This document shows, one piece after another, positions 6,016-11,770 of a stretch of DNA of 12,762 nt (within the stretch, counting starts at the first letter, position 1; every line of letters starts with the position of its first letter). Under the pieces are notes generated by a model. The model saw only the letters and a program-made list of their open reading frames with translations, was not told the origin of the DNA and ran no database searches. Position numbers and translations under genes: made by a program. This DNA comes from Nanobdellota archaeon (GTDB lineage: Archaea; Nanobdellota; Nanobdellia; SCGC-AAA011-G17; VGLX01). The stretch is taken from contig JAHIPG010000117.1 of NCBI GenBank assembly GCA_018894775.1, forward strand, positions 1-12,762, read 5' to 3'.

Positions 6016-8174
6016 ACGAACTACTAACCATTGAAACAATATGTAAGAAGCTGAGACCAGTCTTAGGAAAAAAGATAGAACAGATATATCTGAAATACCG
6101 AATGTCTGACAGCATGGAAGAAAAGAGAGAGATAGAGCAAGCTCTAAACGCCATGTACCACAACCACCTCAACGAAGGATTTCTTAACGATAAAATATTA
6201 CTAGAACCTCCTACTGAAGCAGTAATGCAAGGAGACTACCCACTAGGAATGATCAGCTATGCAGACAAAGAAATCTTTCCGTTTGCAATGAGAGAGCAAG
6301 ACTGGATAAGACACGTATGTATCTCAGGAATGAGTGGATCAGGAAAGACAAACATGGCATTCCAGATTGTAGGAAATTTTATCAAACAAAAGAAACCTTT
6401 CATAATCTTTGACTGGAAAAAATCATTTCGTCCTTTAATGAAAATAGATAAAGAAATCCAGCTATTCACCGTCGGAAATGACAATATATCAAACCTTTTC
6501 AAGATAAACATAAACCAACCACCAAAAGGAGTACCAGCAAAAGAATGGCTGAACACATTATGTGACCTGATAACAGAATCATTCTTCGCAAGCTATGGAG
6601 TGCACAAATTACTATCTGAAACATTAGACAGAGCATTCGAAGACTTCGGAATATATGAAGGAAGTGAAAACTACCCAACCTGGTACCAGATAAAGGATCG
6701 TTTAGAAGAAAGAGCAAGCAAGAAAAAAGGAAGAGGAAGAGAATCAGAATGGATCACATCAGCATTAAGAATAGCACACGTACTGACATTCGGACCATTC
6801 GGAGAATCAATAAACCATAAAGATGAAACAACTTTAACAGTTGATGATCTGCTAAATCAAAAAGTAATATTCGAACTAAACTCATTAAACAACTCAGAGA
6901 AAAAATTCTTCTGTTCATTCTTGCTGACATATGTATACAAGCTGAAAAAAGCAAATGATCTAGGAGAATCAGGATTTAAGCAAGCTATTGTTGTTGACGA
7001 GGCACACAACATATTCCTAAACGAAAGAACACACTTCGTAAGTGAAAGTACAACAGATATGGTGTACAGAGAACTAAGGGAATACGGAACAGCATTAATT
7101 TGTCTGGACCAGCACATCTCAAAACTAAGCGATACAGTTGCAGGAAACTCAGCATGTAACATAGCATTCCAACAAATGCTGTACAAAGATGTAGAAACTG
7201 TAGCAGGAATCATGCAGCTAAGAGACGTCAAAGAATACTTCTCAATGCTCCCAATAGGATACGGAATCGTTAAGCTTGCTGAAAGATATCACAAACCATT
7301 CATGATCAAAGTACCATTCGTCGAACTGAAAAACGAACATGTAACAGACGAACAAATCAAAGAAAGAATGCATAAAAGAATCGAGATAAAAAACGAATAT
7401 ACAAAGTTTGAACAGAAAGCAGACCCTATGAACATCGCTAAAGAGATGGAGAAAGTTATAGGAATATTCAACGTATCAGGAGTAAACACAGAAAAGATAG
7501 AGAAAGAGATAGAAAAAATAGTACCAAAAGAACCTGAAGTAAAAGAACCAACACCTGAGGAAAAAGCAGAGATAGCAGCAAAAAGAGCACAGGAAAGAGT
7601 AAACTATCATCAGGAAGAACAAAGAAAAGAAGAATACTCAAAGAAAAGAAGAATCATACCAAGAAACCTAATCACAAATCACATGCAGGCATACATAGTT
7701 GACTATCTGAGAGCACAGATGGAACAAGGTTATAGTTTAGACGTTCTGAAAGAACATCTGCTAAAACAAGGATATCAAAGTTCAGATGTAACAAGAGCCA
7801 TAATACATATCAGAACTGTTCCAGATGATATGCAATCAAGAACAGAACTAGATCATGCAGAATTCAAACAGGCAGATCCTGAGATAGAAGAAAAAGCTCC
7901 AGCAGGACAGATGCCTGAACAATCATACTCATTAAACGAAAAACAAAAACAAGTCTTAGAACTAATAACTAAGCACCCATATCTGGGTACCGCAAAAGTC
8001 TATCAATATCTTAAACTTAGTGCACGTAAAGGTAATGAGCTTAAGAAACAATTGATGGATATGGGGTTAATGAAAGTTGAAGAGGAAAGAAATGACAAAG
8101 GTTGGAAGAAAATACTTGTTCCCACCGAAGCAACAACTACAGCCTTGGAAAACCCCGTAATCACAGCGGAATAG
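6012..8174 (+). CDS. HerA/TraG-like (FtsK-HerA superfamily) ATPase with C-terminal winged helix
   Basis: A 720-residue hexameric-motor-type ATPase. The N-terminal 80 residues are helical. The ATPase domain has Walker A GMSGSGKTN at 106-114, the IIFDWKKSFR strand at 131-140 typical of HerA/TraG-type proteins, Walker B QAIVVDEAH at 324-332, a conserved-type Arg region YRELREYG at 352-359, and LDQHISKLS at 365-373. A charged, Glu/Lys-rich linker follows (about 480-555). A helical motif like QGYSLDVLKEHLLKQGYQ then appears near 580, and a winged-helix domain (KQKQVLELITKHPYLGTAKVYQYLKLS) from about 648. No NurA, Mre11 or Rad50 gene is nearby, so it is probably not the DNA-repair HerA. Possible roles are DNA translocation on a mobile element, DNA segregation or defence. 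Start supported by GAGGAAGA before the ATG. Confidence 0.88.
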   Translation: MNELLTIETICKKLRPVLGKKIEQIYLKYRMSDSMEEKREIEQALNAMYHNHLNEGFLNDKILLEPPTEAVMQGDYPLGMISYADKEIFPFAMREQDWIRHVCISGMSGSGKTNMAFQIVGNFIKQKKPFIIFDWKKSFRPLMKIDKEIQLFTVGNDNISNLFKININQPPKGVPAKEWLNTLCDLITESFFASYGVHKLLSETLDRAFEDFGIYEGSENYPTWYQIKDRLEERASKKKGRGRESEWITSALRIAHVLTFGPFGESINHKDETTLTVDDLLNQKVIFELNSLNNSEKKFFCSFLLTYVYKLKKANDLGESGFKQAIVVDEAHNIFLNERTHFVSESTTDMVYRELREYGTALICLDQHISKLSDTVAGNSACNIAFQQMLYKDVETVAGIMQLRDVKEYFSMLPIGYGIVKLAERYHKPFMIKVPFVELKNEHVTDEQIKERMHKRIEIKNEYTKFEQKADPMNIAKEMEKVIGIFNVSGVNTEKIEKEIEKIVPKEPEVKEPTPEEKAEIAAKRAQERVNYHQEEQRKEEYSKKRRIIPRNLITNHMQAYIVDYLRAQMEQGYSLDVLKEHLLKQGYQSSDVTRAIIHIRTVPDDMQSRTELDHAEFKQADPEIEEKAPAGQMPEQSYSLNEKQKQVLELITKHPYLGTAKVYQYLKLSARKGNELKKQLMDMGLMKVEEERNDKGWKKILVPTEATTTALENPVITAE

Positions 8175-8261
8175 CGTCGGTAAAAAACTGATGTTTGAAG
8201 GAAAAATGAGATTCGTTTAGTGTGAACTATTTTCTAAATACAAACTACCCAAATACCGACG
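8175..8261 (+). other. nested stem structure downstream of the HerA gene
   Basis: Starting at the base after the HerA stop, CGTCGGTA (8175-8182) pairs exactly with TACCGACG (8254-8261). Inside it GTTTG (8193-8197) pairs with CAAAC (8241-8245), and innermost TAGT-GTGA-ACTA (8218-8229) makes a stem with a GNRA-type loop. The three stems share one axis. The GC-rich outer stem in AT-rich surroundings makes chance less likely. It may be a 3' end structure, a processing site or a small RNA. No T tract follows. Confidence 0.45.
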
Positions 8262-8279
8262 GGAAAACCCTTAAATCAA

Positions 8280-8305
8280 CAGGAAAAAATCCTGAAAAAA
8301 TATAC
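8280..8305 (+). promoter_or_regulatory. promoter with palindrome next to TATA, secreted coiled-coil gene
   Basis: The palindrome CAGGA-AAAAA-TCCTG (8280-8294) is followed by six A and TATAC (8301-8305). The Shine-Dalgarno begins 27 bases beyond the TATA box, so the leader is short. The layout (palindrome of the form CARGA...TCYTG, A run, TATA, Shine-Dalgarno about 26 bases later) is the same as at 11710-11739 and 12709-12738. Confidence 0.55.
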
Positions 8306-8341
8306 TGCACTTAACCCTTAAACTATGAAAGGAAAAAGAAA

Positions 8342-9028
8342 ATGACTAAAAGACTTATCTCAATCATGTTTGTTTTGACAATCAGTTTCGCAATGATTTC
8401 TTCGGCTGTCGCAGAAGTTGACGTATCTGCCCTGAAGAAAGAAAAGACAACTCTTCAAGATGCTATGGGTGCACTTGAAAAAGAGTTTAACCTGAACGAA
8501 GCCAAAGTACCGCGCCTCGAGCAGAGAAAAAGTGATTTAGAATGGTCGGCAAAGCAGGTTCAAAAATCGGCTGATAATTGGAATGCCGCAAATGCTAGGC
8601 TTGAAATAAAAACATATAACTACAAAGCAGATGTTGCAACACATAACAGTCGGTGTGACCGTACAGTTGATACTCAAGGCGAATATGATGCATGTGTGCG
8701 TAGCAAGAATGCATTAGATTCCCGTAAGGCAACGTTAGAGAGGGACATTCAATACAACGAGGAGCAGAGAGCTACAGTTCAGGAGTTGATAGACAACCAG
8801 GCAGCACAAAAACAGATTCTGCAGAAAGAAATTGATGCCTACCTTGCTCACAGGAAGGAACTCGTTGACGCTGGAAACAGGATACAAGCAAGACTTGACG
8901 AGATCCAGTCCTACCTGAATTCCTGTGAAGATGCGATTGCTGCATATGATCGCAGTGCTGATCCGATGAAAGACGGTACCCTGGAAAGAATGAAAGCCGA
9001 ATGTGGCAGCATGTTTGACGGAAATTAA
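8342..9028 (+). CDS. secreted coiled-coil protein
   Basis: A protein of 228 residues with a clear Sec signal peptide: MTKR, then a hydrophobic core LISIMFVLTISFAMISS, and a likely cleavage after AVA at residue 24. The mature part is nearly all coiled coil (for example KKEKTTLQDAMGALEKEF and REIQYNEEQ-type segments) with four Cys spread over it (RCDR, ACVR, SCED, ECGS), which could form two disulfides outside the cell. No enzymatic motif is seen. AAAGGA precedes the ATG by 8 bases. Codon use differs from the HerA operon: CGC, CGT and CGG Arg codons are common and GC is higher, pointing to different ancestry or expression. It is probably a cell-surface or extracellular structural protein. Confidence 0.8.
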   Translation: MTKRLISIMFVLTISFAMISSAVAEVDVSALKKEKTTLQDAMGALEKEFNLNEAKVPRLEQRKSDLEWSAKQVQKSADNWNAANARLEIKTYNYKADVATHNSRCDRTVDTQGEYDACVRSKNALDSRKATLERDIQYNEEQRATVQELIDNQAAQKQILQKEIDAYLAHRKELVDAGNRIQARLDEIQSYLNSCEDAIAAYDRSADPMKDGTLERMKAECGSMFDGN

Positions 9029-9036
9029 ACCTTAAC

Positions 9037-9069
9037 GGGAGGCTCTGCTTGAAGCTTAAGTATCCTCCC
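9037..9069 (+). terminator. GGGAGG/CCTCCC hairpin after the secreted coiled-coil gene
   Basis: Arms 9037-9042 and 9064-9069 are exact complements; CTT/AAG inside can extend the pairing. It starts 8 bases after the stop codon. There is no following T tract, so it may be an mRNA 3' end or stability element rather than a terminator. The GGGAGG arm is also the only Shine-Dalgarno for the possible small gene starting at 9049, so pairing could hide that site. Confidence 0.45.
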
Positions 9070-9195
9070 TACAAACCAAAAGGAGGTGATGCAAAAAAAT
9101 TCTGGCAAGAACAAACAAACGTTAACCCAAACAGCAACACAGAATATAGCCTAAAGAATATTTACACCAAAGGCTATAAGCAACAAAAACTATAA
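9049..9195 (+). CDS. possible 48-residue small protein with TTG start
   Basis: A short open frame from TTG 9049, 6 bases after GGGAGG, to TAA 9193. It reads KLKYPPYKPKGGDAKKFWQ, then EQTNVNPNSNTEYSLKNIY and TKGYKQQKL, a composition that looks like protein (Pro/Tyr/Lys at the start, polar middle). A perfect anti-16S match AGGAGGTGAT (9081-9090) lies inside it without a suitable start after it; the ATG at 9089 overlaps it. Against the gene: the region also holds two inverted repeats and probably the next gene's TATA box, so it may be pure leader DNA. No family recognised. Confidence 0.3.
   Translation: MKLKYPPYKPKGGDAKKFWQEQTNVNPNSNTEYSLKNIYTKGYKQQKL
9145..9180 (+). promoter_or_regulatory. inverted repeat and TATA region before the 134-residue gene
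   Basis: TATAGCCT (9145-9152) and AGGCTATA (9171-9178) are exact complements with 18 bases between. The right arm contains CTATAAG, which lies about 22-27 bases before the Shine-Dalgarno AAGGAG (9199-9204) and so could be the TATA box; GAATATTTA in the loop is an alternative. A protein binding both arms would cover the promoter. Confidence 0.4.
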
Positions 9196-9213
9196 CTTAA
9201 GGAGACATGTAAA

Positions 9214-9618
9214 ATGGAAACAAAAACAGATATCACAGAAAGAAACTCAAGCTGTATCCACACAATTGAGAAAATAACAAAAGATGGATGTGTAGAGCTA
9301 AAAGAGTATGATCTTGGTAATGGTAAAGTGTCTATCGAGATCTATGAAACTACAAAAGATAGTCATAGATATTTTTACTATGATGGAAATTTCGTACAAA
9401 ATAAACCAGCTGATGGACTTGTTGACAATATCACAATCTGTCATCCTTGCTGTAATATCAGTACTAAATTAGACAGAGCAGAAATTGAAGATGAAGAATA
9501 CAAAAAAATCAAGGAAAAATATGGACTAGAAAACGAAAGACTTGAAAAAGCCTTCAAGAGAGCTGACAAAAGGATTATGGAAGTGAAAGCTGAATTCTTT
9601 GATTATCTGAAGTACTAG
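9214..9618 (+). CDS. hypothetical protein with CHPCC motif
   Basis: A protein of 134 residues, beginning METKTDITERNSSCIHTI. There is no signal peptide or membrane segment, so it is predicted cytosolic. The first half looks beta-rich (GKVSIEIYETTKDSHRYFYY, with YDGNFVQNKP). CHPCC at 76-80 plus C14 and C26 could bind a metal or form disulfides. The last 40 residues form a charged helix (EYKKIKEKYGLENERLEKAF). No family recognised. AAGGAG precedes the ATG by 9 bases. It stands as a single-gene unit between the inverted repeat at 9145-9178 and the hairpin at 9628-9666. Confidence 0.75.
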   Translation: METKTDITERNSSCIHTIEKITKDGCVELKEYDLGNGKVSIEIYETTKDSHRYFYYDGNFVQNKPADGLVDNITICHPCCNISTKLDRAEIEDEEYKKIKEKYGLENERLEKAFKRADKRIMEVKAEFFDYLKY

Positions 9619-9627
9619 TAACAAAAA

Positions 9628-9666
9628 GGGTTTATAGAGTAAGACAAATTGAGCTTACTAAAACCC
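9628..9666 (+). terminator. interrupted stem-loop after the 134-residue gene
   Basis: GGGTTT (9628-9633) pairs with AAACCC (9661-9666) and AGTAAG (9638-9643) with CTTACT (9654-9659), separated by a 4-base bulge on one side and one base on the other, with a loop of ten bases. It begins 10 bases after the stop. It probably marks the transcript end. Confidence 0.5.
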
Positions 9667-9842
9667 ATTTCTTAGAGGAAGGGAAGGAATCTTGTGAATT
9701 CTAAATTGTGAATCCCTAAAGAATTAAAGAATCACCCTAAATTTGAAAAAAAAGCTTTGGATGGTGAAACTTGCAAATACACTGTCCTCAGCTCAGGATA
9801 TTATACAAAACAAATAACCCCTAAACAAAGGAGGTACAAAAC
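9667..9842 (+). other. intergenic leader region with promoter and an uncertain open frame
   Basis: No convincing gene. An open frame runs from 9712 (after TGA 9709-9711) through the promoter into the next gene; its only good start, GTG 9694 behind GGAAGGGAAGG, is followed five codons later by that TGA. AGGGA near 9680 and TCCCT at 9713-9717 can pair, so the RNA may be structured. The rest is AT-rich with repeated GTGAAT and GAATC words. Confidence 0.3.
9785..9806 (+). promoter_or_regulatory. promoter of the membrane-protein operon
   Basis: TATTATAC (9799-9806) lies 28 bases before the Shine-Dalgarno AAAGGAGGT (9827-9835), the same spacing as at the other promoters of this region. A short inverted repeat TCCT-CAGCTC-AGGA (9785-9798) directly abuts the TATA box. 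The arms are only four bases, so its meaning is uncertain. Confidence 0.4.
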
Positions 9843-10304
9843 ATGCAACAGAAACCTAAAATTCCTTTCATAGTAATAGTCTTCATGATAGGAGCATCCC
9901 TCTTCCAGCTCTTCGCGCTGCAGATTGTATGGGGGCCTGTAATACACATCCTGAACGTCGCCATATACATAATGATTGCCATGATATGCAGCGACATTGT
10001 AAACGGGCAGCTGAAGAAAATACCTGAACTGAGAATGACAAGGTTCAAGTATGATATTACCTCAGCAGCCGTCAGCTTTGGAATCCTTCTCTATCTTGGT
10101 GCTAAGGCAGCCTACTGGGCATGGGGTACACCAATAGGATGGTTTGCCCTTCTGTTCACAATAGGACTAATTGCAGTCATGATATTCTTAGGCAAAAAAG
10201 CCATTGCCGGTCCTGACATATGGTGGAAAGGCGAAAAGAAAGCCAAATTTCCGGAAACTGAAGAAGCACAGGAAGAAGATGACCAATGCGAATCAAAAGG
10301 ATGA
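9843..10304 (+). CDS. four-helix integral membrane protein
   Basis: A protein of 153 residues with four hydrophobic segments at about 8-29, 32-50, 72-93 and 97-117, joined by a short basic loop (NGQLKKIPELRMTRFKYD), followed by a tail that begins basic (KGEKKAKF) and turns acidic (EEAQEEDDQCESKG). The charge pattern suggests the 51-71 loop and the tail are cytoplasmic. No transporter or enzyme motif is recognised. A strong Shine-Dalgarno AAAGGAGGT precedes the ATG by 7 bases. It opens a probable operon of four genes running to 11643, mixing membrane, cytosolic and secreted products, which suggests a shared envelope structure. Confidence 0.8.
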   Translation: MQQKPKIPFIVIVFMIGASLFQLFALQIVWGPVIHILNVAIYIMIAMICSDIVNGQLKKIPELRMTRFKYDITSAAVSFGILLYLGAKAAYWAWGTPIGWFALLFTIGLIAVMIFLGKKAIAGPDIWWKGEKKAKFPETEEAQEEDDQCESKG

Positions 10305-10359
10305 AGTGTGTAAATAACCTCAAGTCTTGAGACCAAAAACTAGAGAGGAGGACCTATCA

Positions 10360-10653
10360 ATGAGAAACGATCTAAAGGAACAGTATACAAACTCCTTGAT
10401 AAATCTCAAAAAGTATTACCCTTCAGAATCCGATAAAAGGAAAGAGCTTATTGAGATTGTTGATGAGGCACTAAAACAGGTCTTCAGAAACGGAATCCAG
10501 GGTGAAATAAAAGGTCCTAATGCAAAAGGTATTGAGGAGAATTTCTCTCCAATCGAAAAGGAGTCTCTCAAGGAGGAAAGAAGATTGATTATCCAGAAAG
10601 CACTGGACCTCTCCTGGGAACTTGGCTATAACGCGTTAAATACGCACAACTAA
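10360..10653 (+). CDS. small hypothetical helical protein
   Basis: A protein of 97 residues, beginning MRNDLKEQYTNSLINLKKYY. The ATG at 10360 follows GAGGAGG (10345-10351) by 8 bases; an in-frame TTG at 10327 would put this site inside the gene and is rejected. The protein is charged and predicted helical, without Cys, signal peptide or membrane segment. The 54-66 region (KGPNAKGIEENFS) is probably a loop. No family recognised. A 13-base palindrome CTCAAG-T-CTTGAG (10319-10331) lies upstream of its ribosome site and may shape the mRNA between the two cistrons. Confidence 0.7.
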   Translation: MRNDLKEQYTNSLINLKKYYPSESDKRKELIEIVDEALKQVFRNGIQGEIKGPNAKGIEENFSPIEKESLKEERRLIIQKALDLSWELGYNALNTHN

Positions 10654-10680
10654 CTCTCAAAGTAAAGGAGACAAAACCAA

Positions 10681-11142
10681 ATGAAAAAATTATTTCCCTT
10701 GCTCATCATCACTATGGCAATCGTGGTCTTACTATTCGCAGGACAAGCACTGGCAGAATGTCCTTCAGGATATCCAATCAACTGCGGGAATGTATGCTGC
10801 CCTTCAAGCCACCCTTACTGTGGAAATGACGGGCTATGCTACGAAAGAGACCCAAACGCTCCTCCGGAATGTCCTCCAGGATATCCAATCAACTGTGGAG
10901 ACGGTCGCTGCTGCCCATCAAACATGCCCTACTGTGGAAATGACGGACAATGCTACGAAAGCGATCCCAACGCAACCGAACCAAAACACTGTCCGGAAGG
11001 CACACTTACGTGTATCACCTACTTCTGTAACACAGACGGGATATACTGCTGCCCTCCAGGCTTTCCTTACCTGAACCATCACGACTGTTTGTGTTACCAA
11101 GAACCACCTGATGTTAACTCTTATAGCCAATGCACGCCGTAA
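10681..11142 (+). CDS. secreted Cys-rich repeat protein
   Basis: A protein of 153 residues with a Sec signal peptide (hydrophobic core LFPLLIITMAIVVLLFA, likely cleavage after ALA at residue 25). The mature part is three disulfide-type modules. The first two are near copies of the pattern CPxGYPINCG...CCPS..PYCGNDGxCY with six Cys each (C27, 35, 39, 40, 47, 53 and C64, 72, 77, 78, 85, 91), period 37 residues. The third (from C104) keeps the CC and end pattern but diverges. CC pairs followed by PYCGxDGxCY resemble granulin-like or similar small disulfide domains of surface proteins; the exact family is not certain. It should fold only outside the cell. AAAGGAG lies 10 bases before the ATG. Probably a surface binding or adhesion module. 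Confidence 0.8.
   Translation: MKKLFPLLIITMAIVVLLFAGQALAECPSGYPINCGNVCCPSSHPYCGNDGLCYERDPNAPPECPPGYPINCGDGRCCPSNMPYCGNDGQCYESDPNATEPKHCPEGTLTCITYFCNTDGIYCCPPGFPYLNHHDCLCYQEPPDVNSYSQCTP
10756..10977 (+). repeat. 111-base tandem repeat inside the Cys-rich gene
   Basis: Two units, 10756-10866 and 10867-10977, in frame and of equal length. Long stretches match nearly base for base (for example GGATATCCAATCAACTG in both), including synonymous positions, pointing to a fairly recent internal duplication or gene conversion. Confidence 0.75.
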
Positions 11143-11214
11143 CCAAAACAGACAGGATACTAAGGATTAGCTTTTCAACCAATAACCTTCAACCAAGAAA
11201 GGAGATTTTTAAAC

Positions 11215-11643
11215 ATGAAAATCTGGAATGAAATTTGGGAAGAAACAAGAATATTTTTCAAAGACATGGCTAAATCCGTCAAGGAATTCTACAAACCTGG
11301 TCTCGAGAAGGTGAAGAATTTCTTCCGGACACAGCCGCAAATCAACAAGTTCTGTAAGGAATCATTCAAGCTCTGGAAAAAACTGGATGACAAATACGGT
11401 TCCAGAGCGACATTGGCAGCAATCGTACTCTTCGCAATCCTGTTCAGCATGGACCACTGGCTCTTCCTCATCCTGGCCTTAGTACAGGTCTTACTGGTGA
11501 TATCAATAGTCATCGGTGAACTTCTTGAAAAAGAAAAGGCTCCGGCAGAGAAAGAAACAGTTGCCAAAGAATTACCGGTTGAAGAAGATAAAATTGTTGC
11601 TAAACCTCCGGTTAAGAAAACTCAGATTAAGAAGAAAGACTAA
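11215..11643 (+). CDS. two-helix membrane protein with amphipathic N-terminus
   Basis: A protein of 142 residues. The first 60 are Lys- and aromatic-rich and look amphipathic (MKIWNEIWEETRIFFKDMAK, NFFRTQ), suggesting membrane-surface binding. Two hydrophobic segments follow at about 65-79 and 82-101 with a tight turn (SMDHW), then a long Lys/Glu/Pro tail (KEKAPAEKETVAKELPVEED, KPPVKKTQIKKKD). The tight hairpin puts both ends on the same side, probably the cytoplasm. No family recognised. AAAGGAG precedes the ATG by 10 bases. As the last gene of the membrane-protein operon it is followed by a strong hairpin. Confidence 0.75.
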   Translation: MKIWNEIWEETRIFFKDMAKSVKEFYKPGLEKVKNFFRTQPQINKFCKESFKLWKKLDDKYGSRATLAAIVLFAILFSMDHWLFLILALVQVLLVISIVIGELLEKEKAPAEKETVAKELPVEEDKIVAKPPVKKTQIKKKD

Positions 11644-11653
11644 CACTCAACAA

Positions 11654-11691
11654 GAGGAGGGTTGATTTCAGAAATGGAATTAACCCTTCTC
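11654..11691 (+). terminator. GAGGAGGGTT/AACCCTTCTC hairpin at operon end
   Basis: Ten base pairs including one G-T wobble, extendable by two more, with a loop of about 15-18 bases; it begins 10 bases after the stop. Like the hairpins at 9037 and 12659 its left arm carries GGAGG-like sequence. It is not followed by a T tract. An 11-codon frame MELTLLHQIWK with the hairpin's GGAGG as distant ribosome site lies within it, probably by chance. Confidence 0.55.
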
Positions 11692-11702
11692 CACCAAATC
11701 TG

Positions 11703-11751
11703 GAAATAACAAGAAAACAATTCTTGAAAATATATAATAAAAAATTCTAAC
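11703..11751 (+). promoter_or_regulatory. 49-base repeated promoter element, copy 1
   Basis: It is identical over 49 bases to 12702-12750. It contains the palindrome CAAGAA-AACAA-TTCTTG (11710-11726), four A, and the TATA box TATATAATA (11731-11739). AAAGGAGAAAC (11757-11767), also shared with copy 2, supplies the Shine-Dalgarno of the lipoprotein gene. The distance from TATA to Shine-Dalgarno is 26 bases, so transcription probably starts at the edge of the ribosome site. The palindrome sits where BRE is normally read by TFB, so a bound protein would compete with or assist TFB. Confidence 0.75.
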
Positions 11752-11770
11752 TGATAAAAGGAGAAACGTT

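Noticed and set aside
10790..11074. Second plus-strand frame inside the Cys-rich gene
   Set aside because: It is a shifted reading of the tandem repeat; the real frame has a signal peptide, ribosome site and Cys modules.
11674..11709. Leader peptide MELTLLHQIWK within the hairpin before the lipoprotein
   Set aside because: The ribosome-site distance is too long, and the frame ends at the start of the repeated promoter rather than in a transcript of the next gene.
11724..11738. Bacterial sigma70 promoter (TTGAAA with TATAAT) in the 49-base repeat
   Set aside because: The two hexamers are only three bases apart; the genome is archaeal and the sequence fits a TATA box.
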